This document shows, one piece after another, positions 1 through 7,419 of a DNA stretch of 64,000 nucleotides (positions are counted from its first letter, which is position 1; every line of letters starts with the position of its first letter). Both the position numbers and the translations under genes were made by a program. The notes beneath the pieces were generated by a model. The model did no database searches, had not been told where the DNA came from, and saw only the letters and a list, made by a program, of their open reading frames with translations. Source of the stretch: CBFHOS01 sp965657645 (lineage in GTDB: Bacteria; Pseudomonadota; Alphaproteobacteria; Puniceispirillales; Puniceispirillaceae); NCBI GenBank assembly GCA_965657645.1, contig CBFHOS010000004.1, forward strand, positions 39,665-103,664. The letters run 5' to 3'.

Positions 1-198
1 AATGAAAACCGCTGGGATCTGGAATGGAACAAGCAATATGCTGGCTATGCTAGTGCTAGTGCCTATTCACCGCGGCTCAATTCAAACATTGCAGTGGCGA
101 TGGTATCCACCGCGGCGATAGACTCGGGCGAACGGGTGACGGTCAAGGCGGATGATCAATTGCTAACCGCTGAAATCAGGCCTTTGCCGCTGATGTAA
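1..198 (+). CDS. C-terminal fragment of a GcvT/aminomethyltransferase-fold protein
   Basis: The window opens inside a reading frame that ends at TAA 196-198. The 65 visible residues look like the C-terminal barrel of the GcvT family (aminomethyltransferase, DmdA-like demethylase or sarcosine/dimethylglycine dehydrogenase tails): a S-A-x-A-Y-S-P-R-L stretch, then I-A-V-A-M-V, then an S-G-E-R-V-T-V segment and a final A-E-I-R-P-L-P. These proteins move a one-carbon unit from an amine or sulfonium substrate to tetrahydrofolate. The substrate cannot be decided because the catalytic N-terminal part lies outside the window. A multi-domain dehydrogenase ending in the same fold is equally possible. 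Confidence 0.6.
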   Translation, partial: NENRWDLEWNKQYAGYASASAYSPRLNSNIAVAMVSTAAIDSGERVTVKADDQLLTAEIRPLPLM

Positions 199-274
199 CG
201 GCGAGACTGGATTGCGTGGCCAGTTATAGGGTTTTATGAAGCCGCCCCATTAGGGCTAACGCCGGAGTGGCACT

Positions 275-1171
275 ATGTCGAAGGCCAAATTTGATCCGGT
301 CCAGCTACGCGGTGTTACGGCGGCACTTTCGGCTGGCCTAATCTGGGGCATGTTGCCGCTTTATATCTCGTTCATCGAAAATGCCGGACCGATTGAGATC
401 GTTGCGCAAAGGGCGCTATGGTCAGCTATCATCCTGGCGATCATTGTTGGCAAGAGCACTGGCTTTTCCACAGTGGTAAGCGAGCTGGCAAAGCCGGGCT
501 TTTGGTTAGGGGCGAGCATTTGCACATTGATGATCGGGGCAAACTGGTTGTTATTTGTCTATGCCGTCCAGACAGGCCAAGTCGTCGATGCCGCCTTTGG
601 GTATTTCAGCTATCCTCTATTCGCGGTGCTTCTCGGCATTTTTATTATTGGTGAAAAGCTTGACCGATGGGCATGGGTATCGATCGGCTTTGTGCTATGC
701 GGGGTGATTGTCAAAGGCGTGTTGATCGGCGGCATGCCGTGGCTTGCTCTATGGCTTGCGGGGACGTTTGGACTCTATTCGATCGTCCGGAAGAAATTCA
801 AGATTGATCCGATATTTGGCCTGTTCATCGAAAGCGTGTTGCTGACACCACTGGCGCTGGGCTATTTGGTGTGGATGCATATCGATGGCCAGCCATTATT
901 CTTTGGCGGTGGGCTGGTGAATGTGATGCTGGCGATTGTCTTTGGCATATTGACCGTGACGCCGCTATTCCTGTTTCATGTGGGCAATCGTGATCTAAAG
1001 GTGATCATGTCTAGCCTGTTATTCTATATCAACCCAACGACCCAGCTATTGGTTGGGGTATTCCTGCTCGGCGCTGGATTTTCGTTTGGGGAGCTTGGTG
1101 CGTTTGGTCTAATCTGGCTTGGGGTGCTGGTCTATTTCAGCACAAGGCGCAAGGCAAGCGGCGCAACCTAA
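275..1171 (+). CDS. rarD: RarD-type EamA-family membrane transporter
   Basis: A 298-residue, very hydrophobic protein with about ten predicted membrane segments, the usual length for RarD in the drug/metabolite (EamA) superfamily. It begins with G-V-x-A-A-L-S-A-G-L-I-W-G-M-L-P-L-Y, the typical RarD opening, and contains the A-Q-R-A-L-W-S segment seen after the first helix. It acts in the inner membrane; the substrate of most RarD proteins is unknown. A GGAG-like site lies upstream of the ATG. The gene faces the cyclophilin gene downstream, with a hairpin between them. Family assignment is firm, function is not. Confidence 0.88.
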   Translation: MSKAKFDPVQLRGVTAALSAGLIWGMLPLYISFIENAGPIEIVAQRALWSAIILAIIVGKSTGFSTVVSELAKPGFWLGASICTLMIGANWLLFVYAVQTGQVVDAAFGYFSYPLFAVLLGIFIIGEKLDRWAWVSIGFVLCGVIVKGVLIGGMPWLALWLAGTFGLYSIVRKKFKIDPIFGLFIESVLLTPLALGYLVWMHIDGQPLFFGGGLVNVMLAIVFGILTVTPLFLFHVGNRDLKVIMSSLLFYINPTTQLLVGVFLLGAGFSFGELGAFGLIWLGVLVYFSTRRKASGAT

Positions 1172-1195
1172 AACAGCCACCCGAAGGCGGCTGTT
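1172..1195. terminator. Hairpin between convergent rarD and cyclophilin genes
   Basis: AACAGCC (1172-1178) pairs with GGCTGTT (1189-1195), and an inner CC/GG pair closes over GAA. It starts directly after the rarD stop codon and sits 23 bases from the stop codon of the opposing gene, so it could serve both strands. Neither strand has a long T run, so intrinsic termination may be weak. Confidence 0.5.
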
Positions 1196-1217
1196 AGGAA
1201 ACAAGTAAGAGTGCAAG

Positions 1218-1736
1218 CTAGTCAATGATGCTTGCAGATACAATCTGATCAGGTGTTGCTGGCGGCTCGCCAACGGCAATTTTATGCACGTTATCCATGC
1301 CGCGTGTGACCTGTCCCCAAACCGTATATTGGCCAGTCAAATGACCACAGCCGTCAAAGCAGATGAAGAACTGGCTGTCGCCTGAATTCGGGTTCATCGA
1401 ACGGGCCATGCCAACAGTGCCTTCGCGGTACTGGTAATCGGTGAATTCGGCATCAAGCTTTTGGCCAGAGCCACCCATGCCAGTGCCATCTGGATCACCG
1501 GTCTGGGCCATAAAGCCCGGAATTACACGGTGGAAAATAATGCCATCGTAAAAGCCACTAGAAGCGAGCTCTGTAATACGCGCAACATGGTTTGGCGCCA
1601 ACTCTGGAAGTAGCTCGATTTCAACGGGGCCCTGAGACGTTTCAAGAACCAATGTTTTGCCGGTTTCGGCGGTAGCTGCTGTCGTCATAATAAAAATCCA
1701 AACTCCAAAAAGTGTCGTCAAAAGCTTCGTCATAAT
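1218..1736 (-). CDS. Periplasmic peptidyl-prolyl cis-trans isomerase, cyclophilin type
   Basis: A 172-residue cyclophilin that catalyses proline cis-trans isomerisation during protein folding. The first 22 residues are a signal peptide (M-T-K, hydrophobic core, then A-T-A before E-T-G), so the enzyme should act in the periplasm. The cyclophilin core is clear: F-H-R-V-I-P-G-F-M-A-Q-T-G-D-P at about 68-81 with the catalytic Arg69, and D-S-Q-F-F-I near 119-124. I chose the start at 1736 because AAGGA lies 8 bases upstream and the signal peptide starts there. A longer frame back to 1823 would overlap the neighbouring stress-protein gene. Confidence 0.9.
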   Translation of the reverse strand: MMTKLLTTLFGVWIFIMTTAATAETGKTLVLETSQGPVEIELLPELAPNHVARITELASSGFYDGIIFHRVIPGFMAQTGDPDGTGMGGSGQKLDAEFTDYQYREGTVGMARSMNPNSGDSQFFICFDGCGHLTGQYTVWGQVTRGMDNVHKIAVGEPPATPDQIVSASIID

Positions 1737-1806
1737 TCCATCCTTAACCCGCATGTGGAAATGCTTGTAAAAATCTCTTGTTATGCTGATCTGATAGATG
1801 CGCGCC

Positions 1807-2277
1807 CTAGAATAGCGCGTCAATTGCCTCGTCGCTGAGGTTGCCCGGGACCACGGTGATGGGAACCCGGCACCGCGATGCGCCGCGTGCCATTAGGAAA
1901 GTGATCAGCGGACCGGCTGTCTCTGAATTGGTGTCGGCACCTAGCACCAACAGGCTAATCTCAGAATGCTCGTCAATCAGCGCTAGTAGTTCGTCGCGGA
2001 TATCACCCTCACGCACATGCAACATTGGCGTATTGCCAGTCAGCTTTTGCGCATATTCGGCATGAATAGCCATCTTAGCCTCAGCCGCTTCACGGGCCTC
2101 TTGGCGCATCAATTCACCAACGCCAGCCCAATATTCAAACTCAGCAGGGGCAATAGCATAAAGCAGAGCGACGCGCCCATTAACGGCTTTTGCACGACCA
2201 CAGGCGAATTGAAGCGCTTGATGCATCTCTTCAGAATCATCAACAACGACGAGGAAAACAGGATCCAATTTTGGCAT
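1807..2277 (-). CDS. Universal stress protein (UspA family)
   Basis: A 156-residue single-domain Usp protein: a V-V-V-D-D-S-E-E N-terminal strand and loop, a long charged helix, L-L-V-L-G-A-D near 110, and the end motif C-R-V-P-I-T-V-V-P-G. Usp proteins are cytoplasmic nucleotide-binding proteins that accumulate under stress. The ATP-binding Usp signature (G-2x-G-9x-G-S/T) is not clearly present, so nucleotide binding is uncertain. An AGGAGG site lies just before the ATG. It is followed on the same strand by the cyclophilin gene and may share its transcript. Confidence 0.88.
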   Translation of the reverse strand: MPKLDPVFLVVVDDSEEMHQALQFACGRAKAVNGRVALLYAIAPAEFEYWAGVGELMRQEAREAAEAKMAIHAEYAQKLTGNTPMLHVREGDIRDELLALIDEHSEISLLVLGADTNSETAGPLITFLMARGASRCRVPITVVPGNLSDEAIDALF

Positions 2278-2317
2278 TATACCCTCCTAATTCACCAATG
2301 CTCACTCTACAGCGAAA

Positions 2318-3115
2318 CTAACGCCGGAACGCCGCTGCAGCTAGCCAACCAGCCGCCACAGCAAAGGCAATTGCAAACAGGCCATAAAACACAGAATAAT
2401 CATGCGCAAACCGATAAATCAGCGCGCTAAGACCAGCTTTCTTAACTACCATATTGGTAGCGTCCTGGCTAATTGCAATGCCGTCGCGGAAATGCACAGT
2501 GCGAATGGTGTAGTCCCCGGGCGGCACGTTTTCAGGCAATTCCAAGCGGGCTTTGAACAATGTATCATCTTGCAGGGAGATACCAGCATGGTGGATTTTC
2601 CAGAGATTTAGATCCTGCATATTGCGGGTTAGTCCACCGATCAGTGCCGTCATGTCTGGCGTTTCGGTATTCGCCGTTTGGTCCTCGGGCGTGACTTGAA
2701 GGTCAAGGCTGCTCGTGCCAATGCCCGCCGCCGTTAGCGTTTCGTAATCGGCAATCCGGTCGAGCAAGCGCGTGGTGTAAACATGATAAAAGCTGGGTGC
2801 GTTTTCCCAAATATTTGTTTCCACATTAACCCAGATGCCAGCCACCTGATCCTTGCGGCGTTGGGCCATGCGGGTTGGTGGGCCTGTCACAACAATCACC
2901 ACATCATCGCCTGCCTGACCATCGATGGCGCCAAACAGCAACAATTCTGTGCCGTGATAGTCGCTGGTAATTTCGACGGTCTTTTCCGACAAATCCGCAA
3001 CCATTTGCGTTGCCGCGGCTTGTGCTGTTTTGTTTATGGCCGCGCTAAACGGTACCAATAGCAATGCCAGAACCAGCATCATCCGCCAGCCTTTTAGGTG
3101 TGCGGCGCCGATCAT
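2318..3115 (-). CDS. Alph_Pro_TM (TIGR02186-like) membrane-anchored protein, exporter partner
   Basis: A 265-residue protein with an N-terminal signal/anchor (about residues 9-33), a beta-rich extracytoplasmic body, and one C-terminal membrane helix (about 240-261) ending in arginines. The sequence fits the alphaproteobacterial Alph_Pro_TM/TIGR02186 family, whose members are regularly encoded beside a TauE/SafE exporter, as here. The start codon overlaps the exporter stop in an ATGA, which implies translational coupling. An accessory role in sulfur-oxyanion export is inferred from this linkage; its biochemical function is not established. Confidence 0.8.
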   Translation of the reverse strand: MIGAAHLKGWRMMLVLALLLVPFSAAINKTAQAAATQMVADLSEKTVEITSDYHGTELLLFGAIDGQAGDDVVIVVTGPPTRMAQRRKDQVAGIWVNVETNIWENAPSFYHVYTTRLLDRIADYETLTAAGIGTSSLDLQVTPEDQTANTETPDMTALIGGLTRNMQDLNLWKIHHAGISLQDDTLFKARLELPENVPPGDYTIRTVHFRDGIAISQDATNMVVKKAGLSALIYRFAHDYSVFYGLFAIAFAVAAGWLAAAAFRR

Positions 3116-4026
3116 TTCAACAGCTCCACAGATAGCAGGTCGCTTGGCTGGATGATCAAATCATAACCAATCTTTACACAGACGCCCAAAACCATCAGAG
3201 CCAACAGGCCGCGTAATTGCTCGCCTCTTAAAATAGCGCTCGCGCGGGTGCCAAATTGTGCGCCGATAACCGCGCCAAGCAACAACAGACCGGCAAGCAC
3301 AAAATCAACCGTCTGGGTTTGGATGGATTGCAACAGGGTCACGTTGGCGGTCACAAAGATAATCTGGAATAGCGAAGTGCCAACGACAACAGAGGTCGGC
3401 ATGCCTAACAGGTAAATCATCGCCGGAACCATGATAAAGCCGCCGCCAACACCCATGATCGCGGCCAGCACACCAACAAAGGCGCCAATGCCTAGCGGTA
3501 GGAGTGCGCTGATGTAGAGTTTGGAGCGGCGGAACCGCATTTTGAGCGGTAGGCCGTGCAACCAATTATGCTGATGCAATTTGCCCCGCACAGTGCCGGG
3601 TTTGCGTGAGCGCATGATCGTGCGGATGCTCTCGGTCAGCATCAACGCCCCAATAATGCCAAGAAACACGACATAAGATAGCTGGATCACCAGATCAATC
3701 TGGCCGATAGAGCGCAGGAATGAGAAAAGCACAACGCCAAGCGATGAGCCGATCACACCGCCAGCCATCAAAATACCACCCATTTTGAAATCAACATTGC
3801 CGCGCCGCATATGGGCCAACACCCCGGAAACCGAGGATGCGACAATCTGGTTGGCCTCTGTTGCCACAGCAACAGCCGGTGGAATGCCCATAAAAATAAG
3901 CAAAGGCGTCATCAGGAATCCCCCGCCAACGCCGAATAACCCAGATAGGAACCCAACGCCGCCGCCAAGTCCAATAATAACGCCGATATGGATCGAAACT
4001 TCGGCAATGGGCAGGTATATATACAT
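3112..4026 (-). CDS. TauE/SafE-family (TSUP) anion exporter
   Basis: A 304-residue polytopic inner-membrane protein of the TSUP family, which exports sulfite and organosulfonates or related anions. The two-fold internal repeat is visible: G-x-G-G-G-V-G-F-L-S-G-L-F-G-V-G-G-G-F-L near residue 20-40 and a second G-V-L-A-A-I-M-G-V-G-G-G-F-I after about residue 185. The chain is split by a basic cytoplasmic loop (R-S-R-K-P-G near 140). It is the first gene of a two-gene unit with the Alph_Pro_TM protein, and an ArsR regulator lies 218 bases upstream on the same strand. Sulfite is the likeliest substrate, by family and partner rather than by direct evidence. Confidence 0.88.
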   Translation of the reverse strand: MYIYLPIAEVSIHIGVIIGLGGGVGFLSGLFGVGGGFLMTPLLIFMGIPPAVAVATEANQIVASSVSGVLAHMRRGNVDFKMGGILMAGGVIGSSLGVVLFSFLRSIGQIDLVIQLSYVVFLGIIGALMLTESIRTIMRSRKPGTVRGKLHQHNWLHGLPLKMRFRRSKLYISALLPLGIGAFVGVLAAIMGVGGGFIMVPAMIYLLGMPTSVVVGTSLFQIIFVTANVTLLQSIQTQTVDFVLAGLLLLGAVIGAQFGTRASAILRGEQLRGLLALMVLGVCVKIGYDLIIQPSDLLSVELLK

Positions 4027-4244
4027 TCAACTAGCCAAATGCTCTCAGATAAATCCGAAAGCCGAAATAGTGATGAGACATCACCAAAAAAAGGATACGA
4101 AGCCGCAGGTCAACGCCGCAAGCCACAGTCAATTGATGTCGCATAAAGGCGCAACAGGCGCAACCCGAAACATGCTAAAAAACGCCCACATGTCGTAAAT
4201 TTTCCTGCCACGAAATTTTATGGCATGAATTGCGTTACTCAGGC

Positions 4245-4574
4245 CTAATGCTTAGTGCGCTGCATGATGGGGTCATCGTTATATATGTGGCCGAGCAATC
4301 GAATGATGCGCAACACGTCAGCATCGTCGATTGAATAAAAGATTGTTTGGGATTCGCGTCGTGTGCGGACAATATGGGCCCGGCGCAGGCGGCCAAGATG
4401 TTGCGAGAGCGCTGATTGGCTCAAATCTACGATAATGCCCTCTAATTCAGATACCGATCGCTCTCGCCCATCAGCCAGTTCGTTTAGAATGCGCATTCGT
4501 TTTGCATTACCCATAGCCCGCAGAACTGTGGTCACTTTCGAATGCTCACCCTCTGTTTCTGGTATTCTTGCCAT
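4245..4574 (-). CDS. ArsR/SmtB-family winged-helix repressor lacking cysteine
   Basis: A 109-residue ArsR-type regulator: V-L-R-A-M-G-N-A-K-R-M-R-I-L-N-E-L opening helix, the recognition helix S-Q-S-A-L-S-Q-H-L-G-R-L-R, and the wing V-R-T-R-R-E-S-Q-T-I-F-Y-S-I. By layout and sequence it resembles the BigR/SqrR sulfide-sensing group that commonly sits beside TSUP exporters. The protein contains no cysteine at all, so the dithiol/persulfide switch of that group cannot operate. AAGGAG stands 7 bases before the ATG. The likely target is its own promoter and the exporter pair; the ligand is unknown. Confidence 0.87.
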   Translation of the reverse strand: MARIPETEGEHSKVTTVLRAMGNAKRMRILNELADGRERSVSELEGIIVDLSQSALSQHLGRLRRAHIVRTRRESQTIFYSIDDADVLRIIRLLGHIYNDDPIMQRTKH

Positions 4575-4772
4575 CTTCGTCTCCTTGCTCTGCCCAGCGG
4601 CCGACGCATTGCACTCCCGAAAACATCTGTTTCACCCATTTGCCACTCGATTTCCGATCGATTTTCATTTTTGAGAATAACGCAGAAAGATTAGGAAAAG
4701 ATTAACAAGTCTCCGTTATATAATTGAAAATGATGTAAAATTTTGGTGTTTGGTTTCAAAACTATTAACAAA

Positions 4773-4784
4773 TGATTGCAATCA
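4773..4784. promoter_or_regulatory. Perfect palindrome TGATTGCAATCA, candidate operator
   Basis: A 12-bp perfect inverted repeat without spacer in the AT-rich DNA between the ArsR gene and the neighbouring unknown gene. ArsR proteins bind short inverted repeats near their own promoters, which makes this a candidate site. It lies about 200 bases upstream of the ArsR start, farther than usual. Confidence 0.3.
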
Positions 4785-4853
4785 AACGACTCTAGCGCTC
4801 GATTCTCTGATCAGGTTAGAATTGCCAATACCCTACAAATGCCCGTGCAAATG

Positions 4854-4881
4854 GTGACGTTGCCAGTGACGTTGCCAGTGA
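4854..4881. repeat. 12-bp tandem repeat (2.3 copies)
   Basis: The unit GTGACGTTGCCA occurs at 4854-4865 and 4866-4877, and GTGA begins a third copy. It lies just beyond the stop codon of the unknown minus-strand gene. It is one of several short arrays in the window. Confidence 0.8.
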
Positions 4882-4888
4882 TAAGGAT

Positions 4889-5662
4889 TTAGATCAGGAT
4901 GATGTCTGGATCATTGAGGCAGATCGCGGCGGATAAAACGCGGTGGTTGCCGGGGCGCTCACTAGTGGGCGTAATGGGGTAAAGAATGCGTTGAAAAGAA
5001 ATTGTTTTGCATGGGGTCAATTCAATTGTGCCATGATGAAATAACGGTTGTCTGGCGGCGAGGGCAGTGTCATAGAGCACGCTAAGCCATCGTGCGGTTA
5101 AATCATCAAGCTCGCTATCGATTGGTTGGCGTGTGCGCGGTGCCATCACTGGCCAGTCAATTGTGGTTGGCAATGCGACAAAAAATAACCGCATAGAGCG
5201 GTTTTGTGCGGTTGAGGTGAGGTGCGGTATATCCAGCATATTTGCTTTTATGAGGGCCGCTGGCGTGTCTAAACCGGCGACTGCCATACTGGCGAAATTA
5301 CGCAAGGATTCGTGCAATTCGATGTTGGTATGAATTGGTTTAGTGACAACGTCTAGCGTGCTGGCAAAGGGGCATTCGTACTCCTGCTCGATCAGTGATA
5401 AGGCACGTTTTGCCGCCAATACGCAAAGTTTGGATTTGGAGATTAATTGTGGCTCTGCGCCGAGCTGTTTCAACAAAAGAGTCTGGTCGATTGCACGCAA
5501 TGTTTGAATAAGGGTGGTTAGTGATTTACAGCTGGCATTTTGCGACACGGTAACGGTGAATTCACTATTCTTTCGGTTAAGCAAGACCCCGCCGGGAAGT
5601 GATGTCGTAGACTTGGCATTATGGATTGTCCCATTTTTGCTTATGGAAATTTGTGCCCGCAC
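4889..5662 (-). CDS. Protein of unknown function
   Basis: I do not recognise this 257-residue protein. It has no membrane segment, signal peptide or obvious catalytic motif. The N-terminal part is Ser/Thr/Asn-rich beta-like sequence, the middle is helical (K-L-C-V-L-A-A-K-R-A-L-S-L-I-E-Q-E-Y), and the end carries R-I-L-Y-P-I-T-P-T-S before a hydrophobic tail. I placed the start at the GTG at 5662 because GGTGGGAG lies 6 bases before it; a TTG at 5686 extends the frame by 8 residues but has no spaced ribosome site. It stands alone between divergent neighbours. A lineage-restricted gene is likely, and remote homology cannot be excluded. Confidence 0.6.
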   Translation of the reverse strand: MRAQISISKNGTIHNAKSTTSLPGGVLLNRKNSEFTVTVSQNASCKSLTTLIQTLRAIDQTLLLKQLGAEPQLISKSKLCVLAAKRALSLIEQEYECPFASTLDVVTKPIHTNIELHESLRNFASMAVAGLDTPAALIKANMLDIPHLTSTAQNRSMRLFFVALPTTIDWPVMAPRTRQPIDSELDDLTARWLSVLYDTALAARQPLFHHGTIELTPCKTISFQRILYPITPTSERPGNHRVLSAAICLNDPDIILI

Positions 5663-5787
5663 GTTTTGCTCCCACCCAACGTTCAATCCTTGGATTGTTG
5701 CAAAAGAAAGTTAACATTTGATCAATAGGGCGAATTTTATTCGAAAAGGCTGTTCCCGCTTCTATCCGAACAAGGTAAAGTTTCAAC

Positions 5788-6447
5788 ATGACAACCGAAA
5801 AACACCCTATTTCTGAGGCTAATGCTGGCGCGAAGGCAGATGGTGACGATAACCTCGCCGATACGGTTGCTAAACTCGCACAGCCAGAGCCACAAGTTTT
5901 CGATATTAGAATCGCGGCTGATGGCAATTGGTTTCATGAAGGCGGGTTAATTGGCCGATTGCCGTTGGTTAAATTATTCGCCTCGGTCCTTCGGCGTGAG
6001 AGCGATGGCAGCTATTGGCTGGTTACGCCGGTTGAGCGTGGTAGGATTGTTGTAGAAGACGCCCCCTTTATCGTGACAAAGATGAATGTAGCGGGGACCG
6101 GCACATCCCAAATCATTAGCTTTGTGACGAATGTTGACGATGTTGTGACCTTGTCGCCAGAGCATCCGTTGGTCATGCGCGGCCATGCCAATGGTGATGA
6201 TATGCGGCCCTATGTTGAAATTCGCCGCGGATTAGACGCGTGTCTATCGCGTCCGGTATTTTATGAGCTTGCCAATCTTGCAGTTGATGCGCCAGAAAAC
6301 AGGCAAGATGATGCCAATCTCGAGGAAGTAAACCCCCGTGATGTAAACCCCCGTGATGTAAATCAGGCAATTTTGGGCGTGTGGAGCAGTGGTGTTTTTT
6401 TCCCGCTAGTTGGCCCGGCCGCCTCTCCACCCGCATTAGGTGATTAG
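5788..6447 (+). CDS. DUF1285 domain protein
   Basis: A 219-residue cytoplasmic protein. Residues about 35-170 match the DUF1285 pattern of alphaproteobacteria: F-D-I-R-I-A-A-D-G-N-W-F-H-E-G-G, then G-S-Y-W-L-V-T-P-V-E-R-G-R-I-V-V-E-D-A-P-F and H-P-L-V-M-R-G. Function is not established for the family. The C-terminal region carries a 15-bp duplication (NPRDV twice) and a Pro/Gly-rich tail, so it is probably variable. The next gene, a Nudix hydrolase, begins directly after the stop codon, so the two are co-transcribed and probably coupled. Confidence 0.82.
   Translation: MTTEKHPISEANAGAKADGDDNLADTVAKLAQPEPQVFDIRIAADGNWFHEGGLIGRLPLVKLFASVLRRESDGSYWLVTPVERGRIVVEDAPFIVTKMNVAGTGTSQIISFVTNVDDVVTLSPEHPLVMRGHANGDDMRPYVEIRRGLDACLSRPVFYELANLAVDAPENRQDDANLEEVNPRDVNPRDVNQAILGVWSSGVFFPLVGPAASPPALGD
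6328..6362 (+). repeat. 15-bp tandem repeat inside the DUF1285 gene
   Basis: The unit GTAAACCCCCGTGAT occurs at 6328-6342 and 6343-6357, followed by a partial GTAAA. It is in frame and encodes NPRDV twice. It lies in the poorly conserved C-terminal tail, where length change would be tolerated. Confidence 0.9.
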
Positions 6448-7023
6448 GTGAGCGGTGATCAAATCTCGACGCCGCTAAATTTGGCGTCATCGTTAAATGC
6501 CATTCCGGTATCGTTAAACAGCGCGGCAGGGCGTCCAGCGGCGGTTTTGGTTGGGCTGGTGCAAAATGAAACCGGTTGGGATGTCATCATGACCAAGCGC
6601 GCCAGCCATTTGGCGCATCATGCCGGTCAAATTAGTTTTCCAGGCGGCAAGGTTGATGACGGTGACGCCAATCTAACCGCGACCGCGTTGCGTGAGGCGA
6701 ATGAGGAAATTGGTCTTGACGCCCAGCATGTCGAGGTTATTGGCGCGCTAGACGCGGTTACCAGTCCGGTTGGTTTTGTCGTGGCACCGATCGTGGCGAT
6801 GGTGAAAGTACCGACAGAATTAGTGGCGGCGCCGGATGAGGTGGAGGAAATTATTATCCTGTCATTACAGCATCTCGCTAATCCAGCGCATCATCGCCGT
6901 CGGAGTTATATGCGTGCGGGTGAAAAGCGCGAAATATGGGTGATCGAGCATCCGGATCATTATCTATGGGGCCTATCAGCGACAATCTTGGTGGATCTTG
7001 CCAATCGCCTTGCTAAATCCTAG
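6448..7023 (+). CDS. Nudix hydrolase, CoA pyrophosphatase type
   Basis: A 191-residue Nudix enzyme. The Nudix box is present as G-G-K-V-D-D-G-D followed by A-L-R-E-A-N-E-E-I-G-L, with the acidic residue spacing of the CoA-ase subgroup. The CoA-specific element T-K-R-A-S-H-L-A-H-H-A-G-Q-I-S-F-P-G-G lies directly before it. Such enzymes split CoA or acyl-CoA into phosphopantetheine and 3',5'-ADP, or act on oxidised CoA. The start is a GTG immediately after the DUF1285 stop, with AGGTGA just upstream. It is followed by a small membrane protein and the CCA-adding enzyme. Confidence 0.87.
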   Translation: MSGDQISTPLNLASSLNAIPVSLNSAAGRPAAVLVGLVQNETGWDVIMTKRASHLAHHAGQISFPGGKVDDGDANLTATALREANEEIGLDAQHVEVIGALDAVTSPVGFVVAPIVAMVKVPTELVAAPDEVEEIIILSLQHLANPAHHRRRSYMRAGEKREIWVIEHPDHYLWGLSATILVDLANRLAKS

Positions 7024-7057
7024 GCCGCGCCGATAATGGGCTCCCACTCCCGTTAAT

Positions 7058-7087
7058 ATAAGTGCGGATAAGATAAGTGCGGATAAC
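7058..7087. repeat. 15-bp direct repeat (two copies)
   Basis: ATAAGTGCGGATAAG (7058-7072) is repeated as ATAAGTGCGGATAAC (7073-7087), with only the last base changed. It lies in the 108-base gap between the Nudix gene and the small membrane protein. Confidence 0.85.
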
Positions 7088-7131
7088 TTAAGAGCGTATG
7101 ACAAAAATGCGCGAAATAAAGGAGGCGTAAT

Positions 7132-7419
7132 ATGTGGCGTTATGTGGTTATCGGAACGGCACTGTTGGCGGCGGTTCTGGTTATGTCATTGATCAAGGGA
7201 TGGCAACGGCGCCGGGCGCTTGAACGCGGCGACAATCTCGATGATCTGCGAGGGATTAGTGCGGCGCATGTGGCTGGTGGCATTGCTGGCCTCGTGGTGC
7301 TGATGGCGGGTGTGCTTCTTCTTGAATTGAATGCATCCAGCCCTGAGGGAAGCTATCAGCCAGCAAAAATTGTCGATGGAAAAATTGTCTCTGGCGGCTT
7401 TAAGGCTGATGGCGAGTGA
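7132..7419 (+). CDS. Small two-helix membrane protein (DUF6111-like)
   Basis: A 95-residue protein with two predicted membrane helices (about residues 4-20 and 47-65) separated by a basic loop with W-Q-R-R-R-A-L-E-R-G. It resembles the DUF6111 small membrane proteins encoded between a Nudix hydrolase and the CCA-adding enzyme in other alphaproteobacteria. Function is unknown. The ribosome site AAGGAGG is strong and well spaced. The end of the gene overlaps the most likely start of the CCA-adding enzyme. Confidence 0.72.
   Translation: MWRYVVIGTALLAAVLVMSLIKGWQRRRALERGDNLDDLRGISAAHVAGGIAGLVVLMAGVLLLELNASSPEGSYQPAKIVDGKIVSGGFKADGE

Larger units (their letters stand above)
4575..4888. other. 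AT-rich intergenic region upstream of the ArsR gene
   Basis: About 314 bases without a gene. It should hold the ArsR-gene promoter. A perfect 12-bp palindrome, TGATTGCAATCA, lies at 4773-4784, and a TTATATAA palindrome at about 4716-4723; either could be an operator. The left end carries a 12-bp tandem repeat (4854-4881). No convincing -35/-10 pair was found by eye. Confidence 0.5.
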
